From assembly GCA_017646885.1 (NCBI GenBank), contig JAGCLR010000153.1, positions 59,908-123,907 on the forward strand: 64,000 bases of DNA, written 5' to 3'. Source of the stretch: Methanobrevibacter sp. (GTDB taxonomy: Archaea; Methanobacteriota; Methanobacteria; Methanobacteriales; Methanobacteriaceae). The notes beneath the pieces are model-generated. The model was given only the letters and a program-made list of their open reading frames with translations. It made no database searches and was not told the origin of the DNA. The position numbers were made by a program, and so were the translations under genes. Shown piece by piece: positions 27,463 through 35,975 of this stretch. The stretch's first letter is position 1; every line of letters starts with the position of its first letter.

Positions 27463-27882
27463 TTAATTACACCATTCGTTTATAGTTTCGCCGTTATCAA
27501 ATGGATTTGCTTTTTCTGTTTTTCTAAAAACATTACGAGCTTCATTAGTAACAGGCCCATCAAACAAGTGGGCTGTTTCTTTCCATAATTCAGGCGAAGG
27601 GATTTCTTCTGTTTCAGGTACTTTTACAATACCTTCTTGAACTGTTTCTGTTTCTATCGGAGTAGTTTGGATTTCTACTTCTGTGGTTCCTGTGGTGGAA
27701 CTGGCTTTGGTTTTCTTACTGGTTTTCTTCTCATCTTCTTCTCCAACTGGGTCAGGAACTTCTCTCGTTTCTTCATTATCTTTATATTCGCCATATTTCT
27801 TATGGTGAATGTTCCAATAATGCATCGCAATCTTTCTTGAAGGAAAGAAGTCACCGCAGATTTTACATTTTTTCTCTATCAT
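27463..27882 (-). CDS. Zinc-finger protein upstream of split terminase
   Basis: 139 residues. An N-terminal C2H2-type finger (CKICGDFFPSRKIAMHYWNIHH) is followed by a long disordered Glu/Thr/Lys-rich linker and a short C-terminal segment ending NEWCN. A possible role in packaging or DNA recognition is inferred only from its place just upstream of the terminase half. It is not the terminase N-terminus, because no Walker motif is present. Confidence 0.6.
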   Translation of the reverse strand: MIEKKCKICGDFFPSRKIAMHYWNIHHKKYGEYKDNEETREVPDPVGEEDEKKTSKKTKASSTTGTTEVEIQTTPIETETVQEGIVKVPETEEIPSPELWKETAHLFDGPVTNEARNVFRKTEKANPFDNGETINEWCN

Positions 27883-27910
27883 AATTTCACCTCACATTTA
27901 ATTTGTCTAT

Positions 27911-27918
27911 TATTTATA
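27911..27918 (-). promoter_or_regulatory. T4-type late promoter, minus strand (TATAAATA)
   Basis: The forward strand reads TATTTATA. It lies 28 nt upstream of the start at 27882, inside the 3' end of the gp14 gene, with a GTGAGGTG ribosome site in the leader. Confidence 0.7.
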
Positions 27919-27919
27919 A

Positions 27920-28783
27920 TTACCATCCGTCAAAAGGGTCAATTCGTGGCAAATCTTTTTTAGACTCGTCAGTATTTGGGTCATAAACGGCCTGTGCTTG
28001 CTCCTTTTCCTGGAGATTATCGTTTATAGCCAGTATGTCTCCCTGGGCCTTAACGACGCTAGTCTGGTCAGGAACGTAGTCAGGGTGTTCTTCCACGGAT
28101 ATATGATTGTTATTTTCGCCCATATCGTGTTCAACATTGAAAGTTTCGCCAAGTTCAACATAACTTCTCAAATGTTCCATATTATCATCGTTTACATTCA
28201 ACTCATCCACATTTTCGTGAGAATTTCTCCAAACTCTCAAACTAAACTTGTATGTAATTGGTGTACTTAAGAAAGTTGTGCCTTCAGCAAAATCTTTAAC
28301 ATTTAAAACTTCATAATACAAATCAGAGTATTTAAAATACATTAAGTCGCCTATCTTTGGAACAATAGAATCGTATGCGGTTGGATTTTCTGTTTTCCAA
28401 TCGTAACGAGAAGCTTCAGCGAAATGTTGAATTGTACATTGGACTTCCACAATTTCGGTATAAATCATACCTTGTAATTGGTACTGTTTCTGTAATTGTG
28501 GAACATTCTCGGCATAGACCTGTAAAGCAAATCTTCTTTTAATGTTTTCTAATTGGTCTTCGCCAAGTAATGGGTCAAACTTTGTATCGTGTTCTTTTAC
28601 AAAATAATAAACTGATAAACCATATTTGTTATAAGCTTCGCTAGTTAAACTTGCCATTAAAGCTGCTTCACTACCATAACAGTCATTATTTAAGGAATCA
28701 AAGTATCTAGGTTGATTCCAGTCTGTCTGTGGTGGGCAACTATTACTAAAAATTTTCTTAAATTCACTAGCGAAATCTGTCAT
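27920..28783 (-). CDS. 14: Neck protein gp14-like
   Basis: 287 residues. The segment 'YGLSVYYFVKEHDTKFDPLLGEDQLENIKRRF' matches the T4 gp14 neck-protein pattern (vYYlpr...DPLFGEDkl). Strands and 'FSLRVWRNSHEN' follow, and the C-terminal 70 residues are acidic and probably disordered. gp14 joins head and tail in T4. It is driven by the minus-strand half of the palindromic late promoter at 28792-28803. Confidence 0.7.
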   Translation of the reverse strand: MTDFASEFKKIFSNSCPPQTDWNQPRYFDSLNNDCYGSEAALMASLTSEAYNKYGLSVYYFVKEHDTKFDPLLGEDQLENIKRRFALQVYAENVPQLQKQYQLQGMIYTEIVEVQCTIQHFAEASRYDWKTENPTAYDSIVPKIGDLMYFKYSDLYYEVLNVKDFAEGTTFLSTPITYKFSLRVWRNSHENVDELNVNDDNMEHLRSYVELGETFNVEHDMGENNNHISVEEHPDYVPDQTSVVKAQGDILAINDNLQEKEQAQAVYDPNTDESKKDLPRIDPFDGW

Positions 28784-28791
28784 ATCTTAAT

Positions 28792-28803
28792 TATTTATAA
28801 ATA
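28792..28803. promoter_or_regulatory. Palindromic bidirectional late promoter (TATTTATAAATA)
   Basis: TATAAATA reads on the plus strand at 28796-28803 (ATG at 28808, 4 nt on) and on the minus strand at 28799-28792 (ATG at 28783, 8 nt on). One 12-bp palindrome therefore supplies both divergent genes. Confidence 0.7.
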
Positions 28804-28807
28804 AAAT

Positions 28808-30202
28808 ATGGAATTTGAGCATTTTTTAAATGAAAAATTAGCAGATGATTTAACACAAAACCAAATGGATAACTATTGGAAGGCTATCCACGCTTATAAC
28901 TCCTGGAAAAAGAACAAAAAGAACTCAATGAAGGTCAAAAATCAACTTGCTTACATTTATCACGAATACCCTTTAGATGATAGAGCCAAAGGTAAAATTA
29001 GAAGTCTTATTGACACTATCGCAACTTATTTGGAAACAGGTGAAGATACAACTGTTATCAGGCACAGAGAGCCAAAAGACGAAACTCCTATTCAAAATGA
29101 AAAGCCTGCCGAAGTTGAAGTAGATTCAAGTGATTACCAAAAGATAGAATTAACTTCCGATTTTCTTAATGAAGCATTTGATAAATTCAATTCAAAGTAT
29201 TTTGATAACAAATTAGCAAAATTAAAAGTTACTTTAGAAGATGATTTGTCAAGTAAGAAAGGTAATGTTGGAGAATTTGTTTATTCTATTGATTTTAGTA
29301 ATAGAACATTTAAACCTTGGGGCATCAATATAGACCCATCCTGTCAATCATCATTAGCAGAATTTAGAAATACATTAGTTCACGAAATGTTACACTATTA
29401 TGTTCACTGCTATACTGAAATACCTGAAGAAGATTGGCAAGAAGCATATTTCTATTACTGTAGAGGTAATAAAAGAAAATACAAATCATTGTTAGGTTGT
29501 AGTGATGCTACTTGCCACGGTGGTGTTTGGTTGAAAATGGCTAAACAGCTCAATTCCAAGTTTAAAGAATTGGCAATTACACGAAATGTGTTTACGAATT
29601 ATAGAGCTGAAGGTGATAAAATCGCTGTAATCAATAAATTAAAGGATTCATTTGTTGTTGATTCCATTTACAAGTATAAAAGATGGAATGGTAAAGATAA
29701 AGTAAATCACAATTATTACATATTTAATAGAAAAGACTTTGAAACACTAATGGACCAGTGTAAGAAAGGCATTTTTGAATATGATATAGATGATTATACA
29801 TTACAAATGAACGCACGATACCACGGTATTAACTGTATTGATGATGGTGTAAATGAAATTTATGCTTCTAAAGTTGAAAACCCAGCGGCATTAGCATTGT
29901 TCCCTGTTAGTGATATAGAGAAGGAGCCATATTCTATGTCTGATAATGAATTTAAACAAATGACACATACACAAGCTTTCAGACCACTAAAGAAAGTGGG
30001 CGAAATCAAAACAATAAGAAAAGAAAAAACACAAACAGAAACAAAAACAGAAAGTACGGAAAAAGACTTCAAGACTTGGCTAAATGAAAAAACCAATAAG
30101 AAATGGGATGTCAATAAACTTAAAGCCTTAGGACTATCTGATGAAGAAATTGAAGCCCTTTTGAATGGTGAAGCGGATGGTGAAGTCGTTTCCATTTCAT
30201 AA
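28808..30202 (+). CDS. SprT-like zinc metalloprotease domain protein
   Basis: 464 residues. Residues about 115-240 are SprT-like: 'LNEAFDKFNSKYFDNKLAKLKVTL', the active-site helix 'LVHEMLHYYVHC' (HExxH), then CSDATCHGGVWLKMAKQLN, where a further His could complete the site. The N-terminal 90 residues are helical, and the C-terminus ends in a charged helical segment (WLNEKTNKKWDVNKLKALGL). No Shine-Dalgarno lies between the late box and the ATG. The substrate is unknown; a protease acting during assembly or on host proteins is possible. Confidence 0.7.
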   Translation: MEFEHFLNEKLADDLTQNQMDNYWKAIHAYNSWKKNKKNSMKVKNQLAYIYHEYPLDDRAKGKIRSLIDTIATYLETGEDTTVIRHREPKDETPIQNEKPAEVEVDSSDYQKIELTSDFLNEAFDKFNSKYFDNKLAKLKVTLEDDLSSKKGNVGEFVYSIDFSNRTFKPWGINIDPSCQSSLAEFRNTLVHEMLHYYVHCYTEIPEEDWQEAYFYYCRGNKRKYKSLLGCSDATCHGGVWLKMAKQLNSKFKELAITRNVFTNYRAEGDKIAVINKLKDSFVVDSIYKYKRWNGKDKVNHNYYIFNRKDFETLMDQCKKGIFEYDIDDYTLQMNARYHGINCIDDGVNEIYASKVENPAALALFPVSDIEKEPYSMSDNEFKQMTHTQAFRPLKKVGEIKTIRKEKTQTETKTESTEKDFKTWLNEKTNKKWDVNKLKALGLSDEEIEALLNGEADGEVVSIS

Positions 30203-30212
30203 GGAGTAAAAT

Positions 30213-30644
30213 ATGATAATGAATATAGATGAAGCTATTGCTAAATTACAATTACACGGCTATTTGGTTGAAGCAGAAAGACAAATCGGCTATCACGATA
30301 TAGGTAATGTAATTGATGCTGTCTTTAAAGACGAAGAATTTGGTGAACCAAAAGATTTCGGGGTTAAATCTTTCAAAGCAGGTGAATTTATCGGTCGTGC
30401 TATGGAAGATTACGATGTCTTAACTTTCTATAAATGGAATTATGACACTGATACTTTGACTGTTGGATTTAACTATGGTGATAAAGAATTAACCTTTGAA
30501 AATTTTGTTGCTAATGTTACCATAGAAGCTCCTGCCTCAAAAATTGGTAGTTTAGAATATAAAGCCAAAGTCAAACTTAGTCCAGAATTAGAAAAATTTG
30601 TGGATAAAGTAGAAGACGAATGGAAAGATTGTTTTGGGTATTAA
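30213..30644 (+). CDS. Small unknown protein with 'EAxxxLxxxGY' N-terminus
   Basis: 143 residues (ATG at 30213 or 30219) behind an AAGGAG site. The N-terminal segment 'DEAIAKLQLHGYLVEA' recurs in the next gene and at 9777. The body is beta-rich and ends in an acidic helix. Function unknown. Confidence 0.55.
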   Translation: MIMNIDEAIAKLQLHGYLVEAERQIGYHDIGNVIDAVFKDEEFGEPKDFGVKSFKAGEFIGRAMEDYDVLTFYKWNYDTDTLTVGFNYGDKELTFENFVANVTIEAPASKIGSLEYKAKVKLSPELEKFVDKVEDEWKDCFGY

Positions 30645-30645
30645 A

Positions 30646-31266
30646 ATGGATTTAAAAGAAGCACAAGAAATTTTAAAAGAACATAACTTTACACTAAATG
30701 AATGGCGTTATACTGACGATGGAAATAGAGTTTATGAACAAATCCCTATAGGGACTTTAAAAAACAATAAACAGGTTTATCTTGTATTGTCTGTTTGGGG
30801 TTCACTCAAAAAAGATAAATTTGTAAAAGATTCTGTATCTTTAAATGCTTGTACTAAATCAAGTTATTCAAGTTTTTATGATACAGATACTGAATTAACT
30901 AAAAAATATATTCCATATCATATACAATATAAAGGAAGTCCTTCAGCAATTAAAACTTGGTTGAGTAAACCTTCTTGCCCGTTTGAAGGTAGAACTAACT
31001 TTGTGGATGATATAGAAAATGTTATGAAATCTGCTACTGAAAGTAGATTAGAGAAAATTGAGAAAGATAGACAAACTAAATATGAAACTGAATTTAAACA
31101 AGAACTTTCCGATTTATTGAAAAAATACAACGCAACATTATACGCAAGTTCGGACGTGTATGATTATGGCGACAGTGTTTACACTACACTCGGTGTTAAA
31201 TTCTCTAATAAGCACGATTGCGAATTAGATAGCACTAATGGAGATGAAGACGCAGTGTTCGCATAA
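30646..31266 (+). CDS. Unknown protein, paralogous N-terminus to upstream gene
   Basis: 207 residues starting MDLKEAQEILKEHNFTLNEW. A long helical segment (about residues 120-165) separates two beta-rich parts, and the second (YASSDVYDYGDSVYTTLGVKFS) looks like a partial repeat of the first. Function unknown. The gene is followed by the first dyad-type promoter. Confidence 0.55.
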   Translation: MDLKEAQEILKEHNFTLNEWRYTDDGNRVYEQIPIGTLKNNKQVYLVLSVWGSLKKDKFVKDSVSLNACTKSSYSSFYDTDTELTKKYIPYHIQYKGSPSAIKTWLSKPSCPFEGRTNFVDDIENVMKSATESRLEKIEKDRQTKYETEFKQELSDLLKKYNATLYASSDVYDYGDSVYTTLGVKFSNKHDCELDSTNGDEDAVFA

Positions 31267-31268
31267 AT

Positions 31269-31334
31269 TGTAAATAAAATTTTACATAATTTCGCAGTTT
31301 GTTTATTGACAAACTGCGTTTATTTTTCTATATT
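31269..31334 (+). promoter_or_regulatory. Dyad + TTGACA/TATATT promoter
   Basis: Dyad TGTAAA-N6-TTTACA at 31269-31286, -35 TTGACA 31306-31311, 17-bp spacer, -10 TATATT 31329-31334. The dyad lies 19 bp from the -35. It drives 31359 onward through a GAGAGGTAAC leader. Confidence 0.85.
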
Positions 31335-31358
31335 ATATAATGTAAAAGAGAGGTAACT

Positions 31359-31724
31359 ATGAACACATACACACACAAAGAATTGGTTGAACTAATGAGA
31401 AAGCAGATTACCACTAGCCCGAAGAAGGCTATTGCTGCGTTACTTAGAATTTACGAAAACCAGCGTGTGGACGAACAGAGTTACAGAAGCGTGTATTACA
31501 AAAATGGTATTGGTTTCAAACCACAGGATGTGAAGGTCCTTTCTAGTATGGCTGAACAGGCTATCCGTAACAAGAAAATGGAAAAAGAAAATTTGCTCAC
31601 AGAAAAGCAGGTTAATTGGCTCCTGAAACTGATTGCCAAATACGCGGGGCAGTTGGTGGAAGGCTCTATTGCGGAAGGCAAAATTGTTAAGCTCCAAAAG
31701 GGCAAATTCATTGTAAACAAATAA
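31359..31724 (+). CDS. Unknown helical protein
   Basis: 121 residues, helical, with a basic C-terminus (LTEKQVNWLLKLIAKYAGQL...KGKFIVNK). The codon use is richer in G/C third positions than in the late genes, as is usual for promoter-proximal genes in this half of the window. Family not recognised. Confidence 0.6.
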   Translation: MNTYTHKELVELMRKQITTSPKKAIAALLRIYENQRVDEQSYRSVYYKNGIGFKPQDVKVLSSMAEQAIRNKKMEKENLLTEKQVNWLLKLIAKYAGQLVEGSIAEGKIVKLQKGKFIVNK

Positions 31725-31741
31725 TTACAAAGGTAATAACT

Positions 31742-32287
31742 ATGGGAATGCTCAAAATTGTAAACACAATTAAACAATTCCTTCACCGGAATGATTTAAA
31801 ATATATTTCCAAAAAGTTTGACGAATACAACGAAAAGTATTTCAATAGCGAATTACCTGCTATTAAAATGGTAGTTAATAACAATTTAGGACAGATTTGG
31901 GGTCAGTTCAACTATTTAACTCAGCTTGAAGAAGAAACAATAACTCCCATACAAATACAGTTAAATATGAAGGAACTGAAGAACGAATTTTTGTTCCGAA
32001 ATGTTTTAATTCACGAAATGGTACATTACTGGGACTGCCTTAAAAATCCGCCTTCTGTTGTTGAATGGGCAAATGCTAAAGCAATTAAAGACAAATGGGG
32101 TGATTTTGTTGTAGAACACGCTGACAATGAATTTATTAGATTGGGTTATTGGGCAGCTATTAACAATGCTATTGGACTTCATACAGACAATGACCACAGT
32201 CCTGAATTTAAAGAAAAATGCCACGAATTAAACGAAAAGTTTACAGAACTTCATCTGAACGAATGTGTTTTTGGACCGAAATTGTAA
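31742..32287 (+). CDS. Short SprT-like zinc metalloprotease
   Basis: 181 residues. 'LKYISKKFDEYNEKYFNSELP' followed by the active-site helix 'VLIHEMVHYWDCL' (HExxH) and a distal 'HTDNDHSPEFKEKCHELN' gives the SprT layout with a third His ligand. It is a single-domain relative of the 28808 protein. It lies in the operon begun at 31359. The substrate is unknown. Confidence 0.7.
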   Translation: MGMLKIVNTIKQFLHRNDLKYISKKFDEYNEKYFNSELPAIKMVVNNNLGQIWGQFNYLTQLEEETITPIQIQLNMKELKNEFLFRNVLIHEMVHYWDCLKNPPSVVEWANAKAIKDKWGDFVVEHADNEFIRLGYWAAINNAIGLHTDNDHSPEFKEKCHELNEKFTELHLNECVFGPKL

Positions 32288-32348
32288 ACATAATTTTACA
32301 TAAATCGCTCATTTTTCTATTGACAAACCGATAAAAATTTTCTATTTT
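32283..32348 (+). promoter_or_regulatory. Dyad + TTGACA/TATTTT promoter
   Basis: Dyad at 32283-32300, -35 TTGACA 32320-32325 (19 bp away), 17-bp spacer, -10 TATTTT 32343-32348. It is likely the promoter of the long DF-tail operon. Confidence 0.8.
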
Positions 32349-32379
32349 ATACTTAGAAACTAAAACAAGAGGTACAACT

Positions 32380-32727
32380 ATGGCTATGAAGGCAATTAAA
32401 TCTATCACTCGCACAGCTACCATCAATGGTGAAGAACTTACATTCACCGCAACACAGTACAAGGGCAAGCGTCATTTTCGTGATGGCTGGCGTGAATGTG
32501 TATCAACCAGTGGTCGCTGTTCCAAATTCAACGAATGTGAATGGTTCCCGGAAAACACTGACGGATTGAAGACTGCCTCGTTCTCTTGTGAAGGTTGGGA
32601 ACCGAATACAAAGGGTTTCAGCAAGATTGACAACATTGTAACTTCTATGGTTCGTGTTCTCAAGGGTTGGGCTGACGAAACCGAAATTGACGAAGAAATT
32701 AAGAAAGCAGAAAAGAAGGGTAAGTAA
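32380..32727 (+). CDS. Unknown protein, first gene of long accessory operon
   Basis: 115 residues with four Cys (RECVSTSGRCSKFNECEWF...FSCEGW), a beta-rich core and an acidic/Lys C-terminus. The leader is AGAGGTACAAC. Function unknown. Confidence 0.6.
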   Translation: MAMKAIKSITRTATINGEELTFTATQYKGKRHFRDGWRECVSTSGRCSKFNECEWFPENTDGLKTASFSCEGWEPNTKGFSKIDNIVTSMVRVLKGWADETEIDEEIKKAEKKGK

Positions 32728-32728
32728 T

Positions 32729-32980
32729 ATGTGCGAATTTTGCGATAAACTAAATAATGTTTCAACGAAGCACCCAATTCAGATTACCTGTCATTGGGCT
32801 GACAATAACCACAACAGCTCTATCACCAGTGATTTGAGTAAGTGCACGATTGAAATTCTTGACGATTGTGGACATCAGGAAATTAGTTTCCCGTTCCGTT
32901 GTTGCCCGGTTTGTGGTGATCCGATTGTTCCGCCTGAACCGTGTAAAACATTTGAAGATGTTGTGAATAGGGAGGGCTAA
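32729..32980 (+). CDS. Small zinc-ribbon-like protein
   Basis: 83 residues starting MCEFCDKLNN, immediately after the previous stop. It has CxxC near the start and CCPVCGD near the end, with further Cys and His residues between. This suggests a zinc-ribbon fold. Function unknown. The stop overlaps the next start (TAATG). Confidence 0.6.
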   Translation: MCEFCDKLNNVSTKHPIQITCHWADNNHNSSITSDLSKCTIEILDDCGHQEISFPFRCCPVCGDPIVPPEPCKTFEDVVNREG

Positions 32981-33228
32981 TGACTTTGGATTTGGCTATT
33001 CTAATTGCTTGCGCAGCTATCGCAATTTGTATGCGATTTTTCAAGCCTAATTTGATTATTGAAACTTTCGCATCAACTGTAATGATTGTAATGATTGCGT
33101 TCTATCCTATTGCCCGTGGACTTGACAATATGGACTGGGTCAGTTGGATAATGTTCGCATTACTTATGACACTCTCACTAATTCTACACGTAGCAAATGT
33201 GTTTCTGTTAGCTGAGAAGAAAAACTAA
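32980..33228 (+). CDS. Small membrane protein, three predicted TM segments
   Basis: 82 residues. Hydrophobic stretches at about 4-20, 28-46 and 54-76 (LDLAILIACAAIAICM; FASTVMIVMIAFYPIA; WIMFALLMTLSLILH), each long enough to cross the membrane. Function unknown; membrane proteins in early phage operons often act in superinfection or host takeover. Confidence 0.6.
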   Translation: MTLDLAILIACAAIAICMRFFKPNLIIETFASTVMIVMIAFYPIARGLDNMDWVSWIMFALLMTLSLILHVANVFLLAEKKN

Positions 33229-33255
33229 CAATAAACTAAAAAGGAAAAAATAACT

Positions 33256-34038
33256 ATGGCTATGACAGGACCTACTCCAACTTCAATTATGCAAATGGCA
33301 CAACAGTTCGCTCAACAGGTGGCTGGTAATATGGGTAATGGACCGATTACTCTCAATTTACACAACCAGCGAAAGCAGGGCTTTACATACAACATGTCTG
33401 CTCAGGATGTTGAGCAGCTAGTCACAGATCGTTTGTCTAAACTCAATTTGTCACTTGAAACTCTAAAGACAGAACCGGACTGGAATGGCAAATACATTAC
33501 ATATCAGGGCTTGCGAATGGAAACCCTTCCGAATATGCGAAAGCAGTACTGTTATGCCCGTGATGGTTGGTTCACTGGTGAACTTATTCTAGGTCTCTCA
33601 CTTGACCCAAAGCGTCCGTGTATGATTGCTTGCGATTTGAATAATGTGGAAACTGAATTTATGTACGAAGGCAACATTAAGGCCTCGTCCACATACATTA
33701 AGGTTCCGCTGTCCTATCGTTTGTTCCGAGACAACGAATTGAACTATTTTGAAGACCGTTACGCCAGCAACGATGCTCAGATTCTCTCCACTCCTGAAGC
33801 AATTAACGATTGGTTTGATAAGTTTGAAGCATATCTGCCGCGTGTGATTTCTCAGGGTAAGATGTGTGCTGATGTCCTGGCTTACATTAAGACTAATGGC
33901 AAGCCGTTCAAGGACACTATGAAACAGTACAACAAGCGAGATAAGGAATGGAAAGAAGCTCGTAAGAATTACGAAGATATGATTATCCAGCAGATTTCTC
34001 GCATTACCAAGCTTGACAAGGTCAATGACGATTTCTAA
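33256..34038 (+). CDS. Unknown protein, first DF-tail member
   Basis: 260 residues: a Gln/Met-rich N-terminus (MQMAQQFAQQVAGNMG), a mixed central domain and a long charged C-terminal helix (YNKRDKEWKEARKNYEDM) ending KLDKVNDDF. The third positions are GC-rich, suggesting high expression. The C-terminal D-D-F places it with the proteins that follow. Function unknown. Confidence 0.6.
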   Translation: MAMTGPTPTSIMQMAQQFAQQVAGNMGNGPITLNLHNQRKQGFTYNMSAQDVEQLVTDRLSKLNLSLETLKTEPDWNGKYITYQGLRMETLPNMRKQYCYARDGWFTGELILGLSLDPKRPCMIACDLNNVETEFMYEGNIKASSTYIKVPLSYRLFRDNELNYFEDRYASNDAQILSTPEAINDWFDKFEAYLPRVISQGKMCADVLAYIKTNGKPFKDTMKQYNKRDKEWKEARKNYEDMIIQQISRITKLDKVNDDF

Positions 34039-34051
34039 TAAAGGAAATAAA

Positions 34052-34243
34052 ATGAGTTGGATCAGTCGCCGAACATTTATATCAAAGAGAGCCGCTCAGC
34101 GATATGCTCAGGCGACTGGTCTTACTGATACTATTGCGAAAACAAATCTTCGTAGTGCTGTATTGGCTAAACAACAAACTGAATATGACCGAAAGATAGA
34201 TAAAATAGACCGCCGTTTACAGAAAATGGAGGAGGATTTCTAA
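34052..34243 (+). CDS. Small basic helical DF-tail protein
   Basis: 63 residues. It starts MSWISRRTFISKRAAQRYAQ and is almost entirely helical and basic. It ends RRLQKMEEDF, and its stop overlaps the next ATG. The DNA for the tail (GGAGGA) doubles as the ribosome site of the next gene. Confidence 0.55.
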   Translation: MSWISRRTFISKRAAQRYAQATGLTDTIAKTNLRSAVLAKQQTEYDRKIDKIDRRLQKMEEDF

Positions 34244-34452
34244 TGGAAAAACTTTATGGTTGCGACAATGTGATTTTCCAAACTAGGCATGCCGCTGAAG
34301 AATATGCCCAATATGTTTATGACAGACATAAGGCTTTTGCTCAGATTAGAGAATGGTATATTGACAAAGCCGAAAGGGAAATGACTCCACTTGAAAAGAA
34401 GAAACACAAAATGAAACAGCGTTTGGAAAAAATGCAGGAAGATTTTGAATGA
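34243..34452 (+). CDS. Small helical DF-tail protein
   Basis: 69 residues. 'TRHAAEEYAQYVYDRHKAF' resembles 'SKRAAQRYAQATGL' of the gene before it, so these two are likely paralogues. It ends QRLEKMQEDFE, where the extra Glu comes from the 4-nt ATGA overlap with the next gene. Confidence 0.55.
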   Translation: MEKLYGCDNVIFQTRHAAEEYAQYVYDRHKAFAQIREWYIDKAEREMTPLEKKKHKMKQRLEKMQEDFE

Positions 34453-34829
34453 CACAGAAACAAGTATTTGAACTGCTTAAAGGTGTTCTTTTAAAAAGAT
34501 TTCCTGAAAAACTTCTTTACATCAATGAAGGTGCCAAATCTGTATTTTTGGACGGTAGTAGAATTTTCGGATATGAAATGTGTCCCTATGTTCTAATTGT
34601 CAAAGAGAACCAAAATATACTTTATGCGGAAAATCTCTTTTATGACAAAATAAACAACAAAATTTCTCCGTCTAAAGAAGGTAAACGTATAATGGATTTG
34701 CGTGATTACTCTGTGGCTAAATCCAATACAGAAAAGGAATATAATCGCATCTGTGATATAGTCTCCAGTGAAATTTTACGAATGAAAGAATACTTGAAAC
34801 TGAATAAAATGAAGGAAGATTTTGAATGA
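34449..34829 (+). CDS. DF-tail protein
   Basis: 126 residues. A beta-rich centre (RIFGYEMCPYVLIVKENQNILYAENLF) is followed by a long helix ending LNKMKEDFE. It overlaps both neighbours by ATGA. Function unknown. Confidence 0.55.
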   Translation: MTQKQVFELLKGVLLKRFPEKLLYINEGAKSVFLDGSRIFGYEMCPYVLIVKENQNILYAENLFYDKINNKISPSKEGKRIMDLRDYSVAKSNTEKEYNRICDIVSSEILRMKEYLKLNKMKEDFE

Positions 34830-35245
34830 AGAAAGACGAATACACCGAACTCAGTAACTTTTTGAACAAAATAAAAGATACTATCGCAAAATATGGTTAT
34901 GATTACAGTACTAATTTTAAGCGTACTTGTAATGACAGTTTCTATTCTTTTTCAAGTTTGAATTTTGGTACTGAAAAGTGTAGTTCAGTCTATGTCTCAG
35001 GAAATGTTAGAACTGACTATCTCTCTATTGAGTATGATACTATGGTGTATTCTTTCCTTCCGTCAGGTAAACACTCCTTCTCTGTTAATACTGCTAGTTA
35101 TAAAGTAGAAGATATAGATAAATTCAATTTCCAAAATCTCTCTCAATGGGCAGAAGCTCAATTTAATCTCCTTCAACTCTATAAGAAGTGTGAGAAAGAA
35201 AAGCTTATGAACAAGAAACTCTCTAATATGAAAAAGGACTTCTAA
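34826..35245 (+). CDS. DF-tail protein
   Basis: 139 residues: an N-terminal helix, a Ser/Tyr-rich beta region (FYSFSSLNFGTEKCSSVYVSG), then a helix ending NKKLSNMKKDF. Its stop overlaps the next start. Function unknown. Confidence 0.55.
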   Translation: MKKDEYTELSNFLNKIKDTIAKYGYDYSTNFKRTCNDSFYSFSSLNFGTEKCSSVYVSGNVRTDYLSIEYDTMVYSFLPSGKHSFSVNTASYKVEDIDKFNFQNLSQWAEAQFNLLQLYKKCEKEKLMNKKLSNMKKDF

Positions 35246-35610
35246 TGAAATCACAGCTCTCTCAATCTCTCATAGACGAATTTAATTTAGTCAAAATAGA
35301 CAGTGATGAAAAAAGAGGACTTGGTGTCTGTGGTAGGCCTGAATATGGATTTGGTGCCTTTACCCCAGAGTCTGGGCATTTGCTGTGGTTCTATGAGAAT
35401 GGCAGTTTTGGAATGGCAAAGCAAATCTATATGAACACCGATTACTCGCACTTTTGGTGGGGTTATACTGGCTCTATAAATTTCCAAACTGAGAACGAAG
35501 TAAGAAACCATCTCTATCATCTGAGAGCTTCTATAAAGAAAAGAATCAAAGAAGGCAAAGAAAGATTAGCCCGACAGAAACTTATCAATATGCAAAAGGA
35601 TTTTGTATGA
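35245..35610 (+). CDS. DF-tail protein, tandem paralogue group
   Basis: 121 residues. It shares with 35975 and 36310 the scheme 'HLLW.(Y/H)(E)...W/G..A..I........W.Y', then a basic helix. It ends RQKLINMQKDFV, the last residue arising from the ATGA overlap. The group looks like tandem duplication with rapid divergence. Confidence 0.55.
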   Translation: MKSQLSQSLIDEFNLVKIDSDEKRGLGVCGRPEYGFGAFTPESGHLLWFYENGSFGMAKQIYMNTDYSHFWWGYTGSINFQTENEVRNHLYHLRASIKKRIKEGKERLARQKLINMQKDFV

Positions 35611-35975
35611 AACACACTTATGAAGATTATTTTAATGCGGCTAAAGAAATTTTCCGACCTGATGCTCTATGTGACCATCACGGTTGGTATTTTGATTTAG
35701 ATGGCGAAGTCATCTTTGGTCCTCGTTGTGGATATACTATCTTACAGTATGATAAAGAATACCTATTTATTCCATACAGACTAGAATTAGAAGGAAATGG
35801 CTGGATAAGACCTAAAGAGAAAGATAGAGATGAAACTGCTATGGATATAGGTAATTTTCGGAAAATTAAATCTCCTTCTCTCGCTCTATTCAAAAAAGAA
35901 TGTTATAAGTATCTACAGCGAATTAAAGAACTTCAATTACAAATAAGAGAACAAAAGATACAAAAGGACTTCTAA
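35607..35975 (+). CDS. DF-tail protein
   Basis: 122 residues. 'IFGPRCGYTILQYDKEYLFIPYRLE' forms a beta core, resembling the layout of the 34449 protein, followed by a Lys/Gln-rich helix ending EQKIQKDF. The stop overlaps the next start. Confidence 0.55.
   Translation: MKHTYEDYFNAAKEIFRPDALCDHHGWYFDLDGEVIFGPRCGYTILQYDKEYLFIPYRLELEGNGWIRPKEKDRDETAMDIGNFRKIKSPSLALFKKECYKYLQRIKELQLQIREQKIQKDF

Noticed and set aside
27463..27882. The upstream zinc-finger gene as the missing N-terminal half of the split terminase
   Set aside because: It ends in ...WCN, which superficially offers an intein Cys, but it has no Walker A/B or other ATPase sequence, and the residues after Cys do not form an intein block A.
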